NCBI GenBank assembly: GCA_035604685.1
Contig: DATNIB010000068.1
Span: 1 to 36,387 of the forward strand
Origin: DATNIB01 sp035604685
GTDB lineage: Bacteria; Actinomycetota; Acidimicrobiia; Acidimicrobiales; RAAP-2
DNA: 36,387 bases
Reading direction: 5' to 3'
A program made the position numbers and the translations under genes. The notes beneath the pieces are model-generated. The model saw nothing but the letters and a program-made list of their open reading frames with translations, searched no databases and had not been told where the DNA came from. This document shows positions 1-7,264 of this stretch, piece after piece; position 1 is the stretch's first letter; every line of letters starts with the position of its first letter.

Positions 1-54
1 CTAGGAGGGAGCGACCCTTCGAATGGGCGGGCGCGCGAGGGGTGTGCGAACGCG

Positions 55-138
55 TCAGCCGCGGCCGCAGTTGGGCCGCTTGCCGTGGTTGGCCTTCTTC
101 TTCGAGCGGATCTTGCGCTTGACGGTTCGTTTCGACAC
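55..138 (-). CDS. Large-subunit ribosomal protein bL37 (27-aa micro-protein)
   Basis: Reading the minus strand from GTG at 138 to TGA at 55 gives a 27-residue protein of which about half is Lys/Arg. It contains the block KKANHGKRPN, which matches the C-terminal signature (KANHGKRPN) I recall for actinobacterial bL37, a roughly 24-aa protein first seen in mycobacterial ribosome structures. This copy ends with a short extra CGRG tail. There is no Shine-Dalgarno sequence; TAGGCT lies 9 nt upstream and could be a -10 box giving a very short 5' leader. The gene diverges from ychF, with 51 nt between the two starts. It is too short for most gene callers. Identification rests on the motif, size and composition. 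Confidence 0.82.
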   Translation of the reverse strand: MSKRTVKRKIRSKKKANHGKRPNCGRG

Positions 139-176
139 AGGGGCGACAGCCTAACGGGCGGCGGGAAGGGGCCGAG

Positions 177-182
177 TAGCGT
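177..182 (+). promoter_or_regulatory. -10 box of a leaderless ychF promoter
   Basis: TAGCGT lies 7 nt before the GTG at 190, and no Shine-Dalgarno sequence precedes that GTG. The spacing would place the transcription start at or next to the start codon. The same arrangement recurs at metG, prs, 16432 and 33773. No clear -35 box is visible. Confidence 0.55.
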
Positions 183-189
183 CGGATCC

Positions 190-1272
190 GTGGAGCGCCT
201 GGGACTGGTCGGACTTCCCAACTCGGGGAAGTCGTCCCTGTTCAACGCCCTGACGGGCGGCCACAGCCCGGTCGCCCCCCATCCCTTCTCCACCACCGAC
301 ACGACGGTCGGGGTGGCCCCCCTGCCGGACCGCCGCCTCGACGCGTTGGCCGAGCTCAGCCACAGCAAGAAGGTGGTGCACGCCGGCGTCGAGATCGTCG
401 ACATCGCCGGCCTGGTCGCCGGATCGTCGAGCGGCGAGGGGATGGGCAACCGGTTCCTGGCCGGCATCCGTGAGGTCGACGCCATCCTCTTGGTGCTCCG
501 GTCCTTCTTGGACGACGAGGTCCCGGGCGAGGCCGACCCGCTCGGCGCGCTGGAGACTCTCGAGCTCGAGCTCGTCATGGCCGACGCGGCCTCACTCGAG
601 CACCAGGCCGACAAGCGCCGCAAGCAGGCGCGCCTCAAGAGCGACAAGACCCTGGGGGCCGAGGCCGACGCCATCGATGCCGCGATGACCCACCTCCAGG
701 CGGGCGTCCCCCTCTACCGCGCCGGCATGGCCACCGAACAGCGGGGGCTCTTGGCCGGCTCTTTCCTCCTCACCGACAAGCCGATCCTGGCGGTGGTCAA
801 CCTGGGCGAGGACCAGGTGGAGCGGGCCGACGCGATCGTCGCGCCGGTGACCGAGAGCCTGGGCGGTGCCGGGCAGGTCCTCGGCGTCTGCGTGCAGCTG
901 GAGGCCGAGGCCGCGCAGCTCCCGCCCGACCAACGCGCCGAGCTCTTGGAGGGCCTCGGTCTCGGCCAGGGCGTGCTCCCCCGCCTGGCCCGGGCGGCCT
1001 TCGAGTTGCTCGGGCTCCGCACGTTCCTCACCACCGGGGACAAGGAGAGCCGCGCCTGGATCTTCCGGGCCGGGGCGAAGGCGCCCGAGTGCGCCGGCGT
1101 CATCCACTCGGATCTCCAACGGGGGTTCATCCGGGCAGAGGTCATCCACTGGGACGAGCTGGTCGAGCTGGGCGGCTGGCCGAAGGCCAAGTCCGCCGGC
1201 CGTCTGCGGGTCGAGGGGAAGGACTACGAGGTCCTCGACGGCGACGTGCTCGAGATCCGGTTCAACGTGTAG
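190..1272 (+). CDS. ychF: YchF/OLA1-type Obg-family nucleotidase
   Basis: Ribosome-associated P-loop NTPase of the Obg-related YchF/OLA1 family, which hydrolyses ATP in preference to GTP. The 360-aa product has the usual family length. Visible motifs: G1 GLPNSGKSS (residues 8-16), switch region TTDTTVG (35-41), G3 DIAG (71-74), and NLGE at 204-207 in place of the NKxD guanine-specificity motif, the hallmark of YchF. The central part (about 130-190) is the helical hairpin insert, and the C-terminal ~85 residues form the TGS domain (FRAGAKAPECAGVIHSD... to ...GDVLEIRFNV). The reading frame is open further upstream, but the P-loop starts right after GTG 190 and the extension has no family resemblance, so GTG 190 is chosen. 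Cytoplasmic; first gene of the + strand block. Confidence 0.95.
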   Translation: MERLGLVGLPNSGKSSLFNALTGGHSPVAPHPFSTTDTTVGVAPLPDRRLDALAELSHSKKVVHAGVEIVDIAGLVAGSSSGEGMGNRFLAGIREVDAILLVLRSFLDDEVPGEADPLGALETLELELVMADAASLEHQADKRRKQARLKSDKTLGAEADAIDAAMTHLQAGVPLYRAGMATEQRGLLAGSFLLTDKPILAVVNLGEDQVERADAIVAPVTESLGGAGQVLGVCVQLEAEAAQLPPDQRAELLEGLGLGQGVLPRLARAAFELLGLRTFLTTGDKESRAWIFRAGAKAPECAGVIHSDLQRGFIRAEVIHWDELVELGGWPKAKSAGRLRVEGKDYEVLDGDVLEIRFNV

Positions 1273-1327
1273 GACACGCTCGTGCGCGACGGACCGAGCG
1301 AGCGAGCGGGGCGGCGGGGGGACTGAC

Positions 1328-1669
1328 GTGCAGGCGGGTTGGTTGCTGCGGGACGGTGAGGTGCTGGCCGGCGCGGATCTGGCCGAGACGTTCTGGGACC
1401 GTACGCGCGGCCTCGTCGGTCGCGCCGCCTACGACGGCGCCCTGATCCTCACGCACACCCGCTCCGTCCATTCCTTCGGCGCGCGGTTCGCCCTGGACGT
1501 GGCCTTCGTCGATGCCGACCTGGTCGTCCTGGCGATGGTGCGCCTCCCCCCCTGGCGCCTGGCACTGCCCCGCCGTCGGGGCCGTTCGATCGTGGAGTCC
1601 GCCGCCGGCTCGTTCGATCGCTGGGGCCTGCGGCTCGGGGACGCGCTCGAGTTCCGTGCCGCCGGCTGA
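1328..1669 (+). CDS. DUF192 family protein
   Basis: A 113-aa protein with the DUF192 layout: an N-terminal strand region, WDRTRGLVGR near residues 21-30, THTRSVHSFGARFALDVAFVD (about 40-60; the 'VHsFGmrfpIDvvFvD' family signature), and a C-terminal GDALEF strand. DUF192 proteins are small beta-barrel proteins of unclear function, often exported; no convincing signal peptide is seen here, so this one is probably cytoplasmic. GTG 1328 follows a G-rich stretch (GGCGGGGGGACTGAC) that can act as ribosome-binding site. The 3' end overlaps the rsmI start by 14 nt, suggesting co-translation. Confidence 0.88.
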   Translation: MQAGWLLRDGEVLAGADLAETFWDRTRGLVGRAAYDGALILTHTRSVHSFGARFALDVAFVDADLVVLAMVRLPPWRLALPRRRGRSIVESAAGSFDRWGLRLGDALEFRAAG

Positions 1670-2510
1670 GCCCGGCGCCGTCGTGCTGGTGGCCACGCCC
1701 ATCGGCAACCTGGGCGACATCTCGGCGCGGGCCAGCGAGACGCTGGCAGCGGCCGACGTCATCTGTTGCGAGGACACGAGGCACACCCGGGCGCTCCTCA
1801 GCGCGCTCGGGATCCGGGGCGCCGGTCGGCTCGTGTCGCTGCACCAGCACAACGAGTCGGCGCGGCTGGCCGACGTGCTGGGTTGGGTGGCCGGCGGGCG
1901 CACCGTGGCCGTCGTCTCCGACGCCGGGACCCCGGGCATCTCGGACCCCGGAGCCCTGCTCGTCGCGGCCGCGGCGGCGGCGGGACTGCCGGTGCGCGTC
2001 GTCCCCGGGGCGTCGTCGGTCGTCGCCGCGCTGGTGGTGAGCGGCCTGCCGACCGAGCGCTACTGCGTGGAGGGGTTCCTGCCCCGCTCCGGGCCGGCGC
2101 GCCGGGCGCGGCTCGCCTCGATCGGCGCCGACGAGCGCACCACCGTGCTGCTCGAGGCGCCCCGGCGGCTGGCCGACACGCTGGCGGATCTGCTCGGGGC
2201 CTGCGGGAACCGGGCGGTGGCCATCGCCCGGGAGCTGACCAAGGTCCACGAGGAGGTCTGGCGGGGCCGACTGGCCGACGCCGTCGCCCACTTCTCCTCC
2301 GGCGACGTGCGCGGCGAGATCGTCGTCGTCATCGCCGGCGCGGCGCCGTCGCCGCCCGCCTCCGACGACGAGGTCGCCGTCGCCGTCGCCGCCCGCCTGG
2401 CCGAGGGCGCCGGCGTCGGCCAGGCGGCCACCGACGTGGCGGCTGAACTCGGCGTGGCGCGCCGGCGCGCCTACCAGGTCGCCCTCGACCTGCGCGCGAC
2501 GACGGACTGA
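1656..2510 (+). CDS. rsmI: 16S rRNA 2'-O-ribose C1402 methyltransferase RsmI
   Basis: SAM-dependent methyltransferase of the tetrapyrrole methylase fold that 2'-O-methylates C1402 in the decoding centre of 16S rRNA. The 284-aa product shows the family motifs in order: LVATPIGNLGDISARA near the N-terminus, CEDTRHT, SLHQHNE, VSDAGTPGISDPG (SAM-binding loop), VVPGASS, GFLPRSG, and LLEAPRRLADTLADL followed by RELTKVHEEVWRG. The C-terminal ~50 residues form a small helical domain. GTG 1656 overlaps the end of the DUF192 gene. A second in-frame GTG at 1683 would remove nine residues and cannot be excluded. Confidence 0.93.
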   Translation: MPPAEPGAVVLVATPIGNLGDISARASETLAAADVICCEDTRHTRALLSALGIRGAGRLVSLHQHNESARLADVLGWVAGGRTVAVVSDAGTPGISDPGALLVAAAAAAGLPVRVVPGASSVVAALVVSGLPTERYCVEGFLPRSGPARRARLASIGADERTTVLLEAPRRLADTLADLLGACGNRAVAIARELTKVHEEVWRGRLADAVAHFSSGDVRGEIVVVIAGAAPSPPASDDEVAVAVAARLAEGAGVGQAATDVAAELGVARRRAYQVALDLRATTD

Positions 2511-2556
2511 GGCGCGCCGCGCGGCCGCGCCGTTCTGGCCGCCAGGGAGGCACCGG

Positions 2557-2562
2557 TACGCT
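2557..2562 (+). promoter_or_regulatory. -10 box of a leaderless metG promoter
   Basis: TACGCT sits exactly 6 nt before the metG GTG (2569). No Shine-Dalgarno sequence lies between rsmI and metG close to the start. The spacing fits transcription starting at the G of the start codon. Confidence 0.6.
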
Positions 2563-2568
2563 GGGTCG

Positions 2569-4110
2569 GTGCCGCCGTTCTTCCTGACGACGCCGATCTA
2601 CTACGTGAACGACGTGCCCCACGTGGGTCACGCCTACACGACGGTCAACGCGGACGCCATCGCGCGCTGGCACCGGCTGCTCGGCGACGACGTGTTCTTC
2701 CTGACGGGCACCGACGAGCACGGCGCCAAGATCGCGGAGGCGGCGGCCGAGCACGGGATCGCCCCCCTCGAGATGGCCGACCGCACCGCCGCCCGCTTCC
2801 AGGAGGCCTGGGCCGGCCTCGACATCGCCAACGACGACTTCATCCGCACGACCGAGCCCCGACACCACCTGGCAACCCGGCGGTTCCTCCAGGCCATCTA
2901 CGACAACGGCTACATCGAGCTCGGGACCTACACCGGCCTCTACTGCGTGTCCTGCGAGGACTACTACACCGAGGACCAGGCGGTCGACGGCGGGTGCCCG
3001 GTGCACGGTCGCCCGCTCATCGAGATGGCCGAGGACAATTACTTCTTCAAGCTGAGCGCGTTCGAGGACCGGCTCATCGAGTGGTACGAGGCGAACCCCG
3101 GGGCCGTCGCGCCGCCAGGCAAGCGCAACGAGGCCCTCAGCTTCATCCGCGGGGGGCTCCGCGACATCTCGATCACCCGGACGTCCATCGACTGGGGGGT
3201 GTCGGTCCCCTGGGACGCCGCGCACGTCTTTTACGTCTGGTACGACGCCCTGGTCAACTACCTGACCGCGGTGGGGTACGGGAGCGACGAGGAGCGCTGC
3301 GCCAAGTGGTGGCCGGCCGCGCACCACCTCATCGGCAAGGAGATCATCCGCTTCCACTGCGTGTGGTGGCCGGCCATGTGCATGGCCGCCGGCATCGACC
3401 CCCCGGCCAACGTCTTCGTGCACGGGTGGCTGCTCATCGGCGGGCAGAAGCTGTCCAAGACGTTGATCCGCAGCGCCTCTTCGAGCGAGCTGCCGGTCCG
3501 CATCACCGACGTCGTGCCGTCCTCGCTCACCGACGACTTCGGGGTGGACGCGGTCCGCTACCACCTGCTGCGGGACACGCCGCTCGGGGCCGACGGCGAC
3601 TTCTCCTACGAGGGCATCGTGTCGCGCTACAACGCCGACCTGGCCAACAACCTGGGCAACCTGGTCTCCCGGGTGGCGACCGTCGTCGGCTCCAAGTGCG
3701 GCGGGATCGGGCCCGCTCCCGATCCGGACAGCCCGCTCGCCGCGGCGGCCGCGGCGGCGGTGTCCGGCGCCGCCCTCGCGTGGGAGCGCTTCGCCCCGCA
3801 CGAGGCCCTCGAGGTCACCTGGCGGCTGATCGCGGCGGCCAACGCGGAGCTCGAGGCGACCGAGCCCTGGAAGGCAGAGCCCGGCCCCGCGGTCGAGGCG
3901 GTGCTCGGCAGCGCGCTCGAGGCGCTGCGCATCGTGTGCCTGCTCGTGTCGCCGGCCATGCCGGGCACGGCGCGCCGCATCTGGGCGCAGATCGGCCTCG
4001 ACGGCGCACCGGCCGACCGGCGGGTGCCCGCCGACGCGGCCTGGGGCGGGTACCCGGGCGGGGTCCCGGTGGAGCGGGGCCGGCCGCTCTTCCCGCGTCG
4101 GAAGGACTGA
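2569..4110 (+). CDS. metG: Methionyl-tRNA synthetase
   Basis: Class I aminoacyl-tRNA synthetase that charges tRNA-Met and initiator tRNA. The 513-aa protein has the catalytic fold from the first residues (PFFLTTPIYYVND), the HIGH motif as HVGH (18-21), and one zinc knuckle C126-x2-C129-x13-C143-x2-H146, the single-knuckle type also seen in Thermus. The KMSKS loop reads KLSKT (294-298). It is followed by a non-consensus segment (LIRSASSSELPVRITDVVPS) where most MetRS have SLGNV. The anticodon-binding helical domain occupies about 360-490. No C-terminal tRNA-binding (Trbp111-like) domain is present, as in other enzymes of this length. The GTG start has a -10-like box 6 nt upstream and is probably leaderless. 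Confidence 0.95.
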   Translation: MPPFFLTTPIYYVNDVPHVGHAYTTVNADAIARWHRLLGDDVFFLTGTDEHGAKIAEAAAEHGIAPLEMADRTAARFQEAWAGLDIANDDFIRTTEPRHHLATRRFLQAIYDNGYIELGTYTGLYCVSCEDYYTEDQAVDGGCPVHGRPLIEMAEDNYFFKLSAFEDRLIEWYEANPGAVAPPGKRNEALSFIRGGLRDISITRTSIDWGVSVPWDAAHVFYVWYDALVNYLTAVGYGSDEERCAKWWPAAHHLIGKEIIRFHCVWWPAMCMAAGIDPPANVFVHGWLLIGGQKLSKTLIRSASSSELPVRITDVVPSSLTDDFGVDAVRYHLLRDTPLGADGDFSYEGIVSRYNADLANNLGNLVSRVATVVGSKCGGIGPAPDPDSPLAAAAAAAVSGAALAWERFAPHEALEVTWRLIAAANAELEATEPWKAEPGPAVEAVLGSALEALRIVCLLVSPAMPGTARRIWAQIGLDGAPADRRVPADAAWGGYPGGVPVERGRPLFPRRKD

Positions 4111-4113
4111 GCC

Positions 4114-4911
4114 GTGGGCGAGTGGTTCGACTCGCACTGCCACGTCCAGGAGCACTACGAGTCCGACTCGGCCGAGGCGCTGCGCCGCGCCGGCGCCGCC
4201 GGCGTGGCCGGGGTGGTCTGCGTCGGCACCGACGCCGACACCTCGGCCGAGGCGCTGGCCCTGGTGCGGGCCCGGCGCACCGGCGCACTCGGGCCCGACG
4301 TCCCCGAGGTCTGGGCGACGGCCGGCCTGCACCCCCACGAGGCCAGCCAGGGCACCGAGCGGCTGCTCCGGTTCGTGGACGACGAGCTCGCCCAGTCCGA
4401 CGGCGCGATCGTGGCGATCGGAGAGTGCGGGCTCGACTACTTCTACGAGCACTCACCGCGGGTCGCGCAGCGACGGGCGTTCGCCGAGCAGATCAACCTC
4501 GCCCACCGGTGTGGCCTGGCCCTGGTCATCCACGCCCGGGACGCCTGGGACGACCTGTTCGCCGTCTTGGGGACCGAGGGCGTGCCGGGGCGGGCGGTTC
4601 TGCACTGCTTCACGGGCGGGCCGGAGGAGGCCGAGCGCTGCCTCGCCGCCGGCATGTTCGTCTCGTTCAGCGGCATCGTCACCTTCAAGAACGCGGCCGC
4701 GCTGCGCGAGGCCGCCGCCGCCTGTCCGAGCGACCGACTGCTGGTCGAGACCGACAGCCCCTTCCTCGCCCCGGTTCCCCACCGCGGGACGACCAACGAA
4801 CCGGGGTTCGTGCCGCTGGTGGGCGCCGCCATCGCCAAGCTCCGCGGCGTCGAGCCCGTCGAGCTGGCCCGCTCGTCGGCCGCGGCCGCCCGGGCGGCGT
4901 TCGCCCTCTAG
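4114..4911 (+). CDS. tatD: TatD family metal-dependent deoxyribonuclease
   Basis: TIM-barrel metallohydrolase of the TatD family, which has 3'-5' exonuclease or deoxyribonuclease activity in characterised members. The 265-aa protein carries the metal ligands in the expected order: HCH at residues 8-10, GECGLDY with Glu104, VIHARDAWDD (His), LHCFTGG (His), and VETDSPFL (Asp), followed by NEPGFVP. GTG 4114 begins only 3 nt after the metG stop, so the two are probably translationally coupled. In mycobacteria tatD also sits between metG and rpfB. Confidence 0.94.
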   Translation: MGEWFDSHCHVQEHYESDSAEALRRAGAAGVAGVVCVGTDADTSAEALALVRARRTGALGPDVPEVWATAGLHPHEASQGTERLLRFVDDELAQSDGAIVAIGECGLDYFYEHSPRVAQRRAFAEQINLAHRCGLALVIHARDAWDDLFAVLGTEGVPGRAVLHCFTGGPEEAERCLAAGMFVSFSGIVTFKNAAALREAAAACPSDRLLVETDSPFLAPVPHRGTTNEPGFVPLVGAAIAKLRGVEPVELARSSAAAARAAFAL

Positions 4912-4943
4912 GTCCCGGGGTCAAATCGGTTCCGTTTGCCCGC

Positions 4944-4976
4944 TTGACACTCCCTCCCTAGTATCCCGGCTAGCTC
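4944..4976 (+). promoter_or_regulatory. Candidate promoter for the RlpA-like / rsmA / ispE operon
   Basis: The AT-richer gap after tatD holds TTGACA (4944-4949) and TAGTAT (4959-4964), with TAGCTC at 4971. TAGTAT matches the TAnnnT boxes elsewhere in the window and would start RNA near 4971, just before the first hairpin of the leader. TTGACA is only 9 nt from it, so the two cannot form one standard promoter. With 17-18 nt spacing the -10 would be the weak CGGCTA or GGCTAG. I trust the promoter location more than the exact boxes. Confidence 0.45.
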
Positions 4977-4979
4977 GGA

Positions 4980-5056
4980 GCCGACTGCGGGTCGGCCCGG
5001 GCGCAATGTCCCCGGGGAAGGGTGGAGGTCTGAGGACAGAAAGCACCGGGGGGAGG
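4980..5056 (+). promoter_or_regulatory. Structured 5' leader, candidate RNA switch (class unknown)
   Basis: Three consecutive stem-loops precede the start codon. The first is GCCGAC-TGCGG-GTCGGC (4980-4996). The second is CCCGGG-N9-CCCGGG (4996-5016). The third is GGTG...CACC (5021-5047), enclosing a perfect TCTG-AGGA-CAGA hairpin (5029-5040). A strong G-rich Shine-Dalgarno (5048-5056) follows at once, then GTG 5060. The C-run at 5010-5013 could instead pair with the Shine-Dalgarno, a possible on/off mechanism. It does not show the conserved segments of the ydaO/c-di-AMP riboswitch or other common classes I know. In M. tuberculosis an RNA switch has been reported upstream of the rpfB-ksgA-ispE operon, the same genomic position. 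Confidence 0.45.
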
Positions 5057-5059
5057 CGC

Positions 5060-5602
5060 GTGCTCGTCGGGGCGCTCCTGTGCGGAGCGCTGTTGGGTGG
5101 GCCTCTTCTGCTGTTAGGCACGGGCGCCGTGGTGTCGAGCGCGCTGCCCGCTGGCGCAGGCGGTGGTCGGACCGTTGCGACAGCTGATCAGCGCGCCCGG
5201 ATTGTCCCCGGGCTCCAGCAGGTCAAGTTCGCCGCTCCGGCCTCGATCAGCACCACGACGACGGTGCCGCCGACCACCACGGTGCCGCCGACCACGACCA
5301 CCACCAGGCCGCCGCCGCCCACCACCAGGCCGGCACCCACGACCACGACGGCGCCGCCCAACACCGCCACCGGTCTCGCCACCTGGTATGCCGAGGCGCC
5401 CGCCGGGCGCTGCGCCAGCACCAGCCTGCCCTTCGGGACGGTGCTCACCGTGAGAGACGACACCACCGGGGTCTCGATCACCTGTCTCGTCGACGACCGC
5501 GAGACGGCCGGACCGCCGCACCTCGTCGATCTGTCGCCCGAGGGATTCACCGCAATGGCGCCACTCAGCCAAGGGGTCATCACCGTCACCATCACCTGGT
5601 GA
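5060..5602 (+). CDS. Secreted RlpA-like double-psi beta-barrel protein at the rpfB position
   Basis: A 180-aa exported protein. Residues 1-31 form a signal peptide or anchor (LVGALLCGALLGGPLLLLG...), then about 60 residues of variable linker including a Thr/Pro-rich stretch (repeats of TTTVPP and TTRP). The C-terminal ~80 residues resemble an RlpA/DPBB domain: GLATWYAEAP, LPFGTVLTV, LVDDRETAGPPHLVDLSPEGF and VITVTITW. Two cysteines (C118, C142) could form a disulphide. The family binds or cleaves peptidoglycan; here the role is inferred as wall remodelling. It sits where mycobacteria have rpfB but lacks any Rpf transglycosylase domain. An in-frame ATG at 5006 exists, but GTG 5060 has the strong Shine-Dalgarno and begins directly with the signal peptide. 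Codon 19 is TTA, the only TTA I found in a confident gene here. Confidence 0.82.
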   Translation: MLVGALLCGALLGGPLLLLGTGAVVSSALPAGAGGGRTVATADQRARIVPGLQQVKFAAPASISTTTTVPPTTTVPPTTTTTRPPPPTTRPAPTTTTAPPNTATGLATWYAEAPAGRCASTSLPFGTVLTVRDDTTGVSITCLVDDRETAGPPHLVDLSPEGFTAMAPLSQGVITVTITW

Positions 5603-6453
5603 CCCTGTCGGGCCCGGAGATCCACCGCCTTCTCTCCGAGCACGGCATCCACCCGAGCAAGGCGCTCGGGCAGAATTTCGTCGCCGACCCCAACACCGTG
5701 CGCCGGATCGTGCGACTGGGCGGCGTCTCGGCCGGGAGCCGCGTGCTCGAGATCGGCCCGGGCCTCGGCTCGCTGACGCTGGCGTTGGTCGAGGCCGGGG
5801 CATCGGTGGTGGCCGTCGAGATCGATCGTCGGCTGGCCGCCGCGCTCCGCGAGGTGCTCCAGGGCGCGGCCGGTGTGCGCGTGGTGGAGGGCGATGCGCT
5901 GCGCCTGGACTGGCGCAGCTGGCTGGACGACGGTGCCCTCCCCTCGGGCGCGCCCTGGATCCTCGTGGCCAACCTGCCCTACCGGGTGGCGACGCCGGTC
6001 GTGCTGCACGCCCTGGAGGAGGCGCCCGAGATCGGCTCCCAGCTGGTCATGGTCCAGCGCGAGGTGGCCGACCGGCTGGTGGCGACTCCGAACACGCCCG
6101 CCTACGGCGCCGTGTCGGTCCGGGTCGGCTACTTCGCCGAGGCGGCGATCGTGGGCCAGGTGCCGCGCGGGGTGTTCATCCCACGGCCCAAGGTGGAGTC
6201 GGCCCTGGTGCGCATCGTCCGGCGGGACGCCCCGGCCGTCGACCCCGCGCTGGTCAGCTACGCGCGCTTCGACGCCGTCGTCCGCGCCGGGTTCGCGCAT
6301 CGCCGCAAGATGCTCCGCCGCGCGCTGGCCGGGGTCGTCTCGGCGGACGCCTTCGAGGCGGCCGGCGTGGCGCCGACCGCGCGCGCCGAAGATCTGGACG
6401 TGGCGCGGTGGGGTCGCCTGGCCGCAGAGACCGGGGTGGGCGCGCATGGCTGA
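5599..6453 (+). CDS. rsmA: 16S rRNA dimethyladenosine transferase RsmA (KsgA)
   Basis: Dimethylates A1518 and A1519 in helix 45 of 16S rRNA during late small-subunit assembly. The 284-aa protein shows the family motifs: KALGQNFVADPN (about 18-30), SAM-binding VLEIGPGLGSLT, VAVEIDRRL, the catalytic NLPY (125-128) followed by RVATPVV, MVQREVADRL, YGAVSV, and FIPRPKVESALVRI. The small C-terminal helical domain includes AHRRKMLRRAL. The GTG start overlaps the upstream stop as GTGA, so translation is coupled to the RlpA-like gene. This preserves the rpfB-ksgA-ispE arrangement known from mycobacteria. Confidence 0.96.
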   Translation: MTLSGPEIHRLLSEHGIHPSKALGQNFVADPNTVRRIVRLGGVSAGSRVLEIGPGLGSLTLALVEAGASVVAVEIDRRLAAALREVLQGAAGVRVVEGDALRLDWRSWLDDGALPSGAPWILVANLPYRVATPVVLHALEEAPEIGSQLVMVQREVADRLVATPNTPAYGAVSVRVGYFAEAAIVGQVPRGVFIPRPKVESALVRIVRRDAPAVDPALVSYARFDAVVRAGFAHRRKMLRRALAGVVSADAFEAAGVAPTARAEDLDVARWGRLAAETGVGAHG

Positions 6454-7255
6454 GGGCCAACGGGTGCTCGCCCCGGCGAAGTTGACGCTTTCCCTCCGGG
6501 TCACCGGGCGGCGCGCCGACGGCTACCACGAGCTGGCGGCCGAGATGGTGTCGATCGACCTCTGCGATGAGCTCGTGATCGACCCCGACGGTGACGCCCT
6601 CGAGGTCGTGGCCGACGGCGCGGCGGCGCCGGTGCCGGCCGGCCCGGGTGACCTGGAGGACAACCTGGTGCGCCGGGCGCTGGCCGCCACCGGCCGCACG
6701 GCGGCCGTCCGGCTGGTGAAGCGCATCCCGGTCGGCGGGGGCCTCGGGGGCGGGTCGAGCGACGCCGCCGCCGTCCTGCGCTGGGCCGGCTGCTCGGATC
6801 TGGCGGTCGCGGCCCGGCTCGGGGCCGACGTGCCGTTCTGCGTGGCGGGCGGCCGCGCCATGGTCACCGGGGTGGGGGAGCGGATCACCCCGCTGCCCTA
6901 TGCGCCGCGGTCCTTCGTGCTGCTGGTCCCGCCCCTCCCGGTGCGCACCGCCGACGTCTACCGGGCCTTCGACGAGCTGACGCCGGCCGGGGCCCTCCCG
7001 GGCGGCAACGACCTGCTGGCGGCCGCGCTGGTGGTCGCACCGGCCCTCGCCCGATGGCGCGACGCCCTCGGCGCGGCGAGCGGTCGCACGCCGAGGCTGG
7101 CGGGGAGCGGCGCCACCTGGTTCGTGGAGGGGACGCCCGAGGAGCTCGGGTTGTCGGGGCGCGACCGCGTCAGCGTGGACGGGGAAACCGGCCGGGTGGT
7201 GGGGGTGCGGACCGTGCCGGCGGGCTGGGAGGGGGAGCCCCTCGCCGGGGGGTGA
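6446..7255 (+). CDS. ispE: 4-diphosphocytidyl-2-C-methyl-D-erythritol kinase
   Basis: GHMP-family kinase that phosphorylates CDP-ME in the MEP isoprenoid pathway. The 269-aa protein has LAPAKLTLSLRVTGRRADGYHEL at the N-terminus (catalytic K12 region), the glycine-rich ATP loop GGGLGGGSSDAAA (97-109) with the family Asp, LGADVPFC, and the C-terminal LAGSGATWFVEG motif. It is at the short end of the family because the loops between strands are trimmed. The start is ATGGCTGA overlapping the rsmA stop by 8 nt, so coupling is expected. It is the last + gene of this block and meets the bS22 gene tail-to-tail 9 nt later. Confidence 0.95.
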   Translation: MAEGQRVLAPAKLTLSLRVTGRRADGYHELAAEMVSIDLCDELVIDPDGDALEVVADGAAAPVPAGPGDLEDNLVRRALAATGRTAAVRLVKRIPVGGGLGGGSSDAAAVLRWAGCSDLAVAARLGADVPFCVAGGRAMVTGVGERITPLPYAPRSFVLLVPPLPVRTADVYRAFDELTPAGALPGGNDLLAAALVVAPALARWRDALGAASGRTPRLAGSGATWFVEGTPEELGLSGRDRVSVDGETGRVVGVRTVPAGWEGEPLAGG

Positions 7256-7264
7256 TTCGGGTCG

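Noticed and set aside
2329..4452. Very long open frame on the minus strand opposite rsmI, metG and tatD
   Set aside because: It mirrors the high-GC codon pattern of the real genes; the + strand proteins are clear housekeeping families and the mirror has no recognisable domain.
4944..4964. TTGACA and TAGTAT read together as one sigma-70 promoter
   Set aside because: They are only 9 nt apart, far from the 16-18 nt needed; they are listed as alternatives rather than a pair.
4978..5060. ydaO-type c-di-AMP riboswitch upstream of the RlpA-like gene
   Set aside because: The position is suggestive, but the conserved ydaO sequence blocks I know are absent, so I report only an unclassified structured leader.
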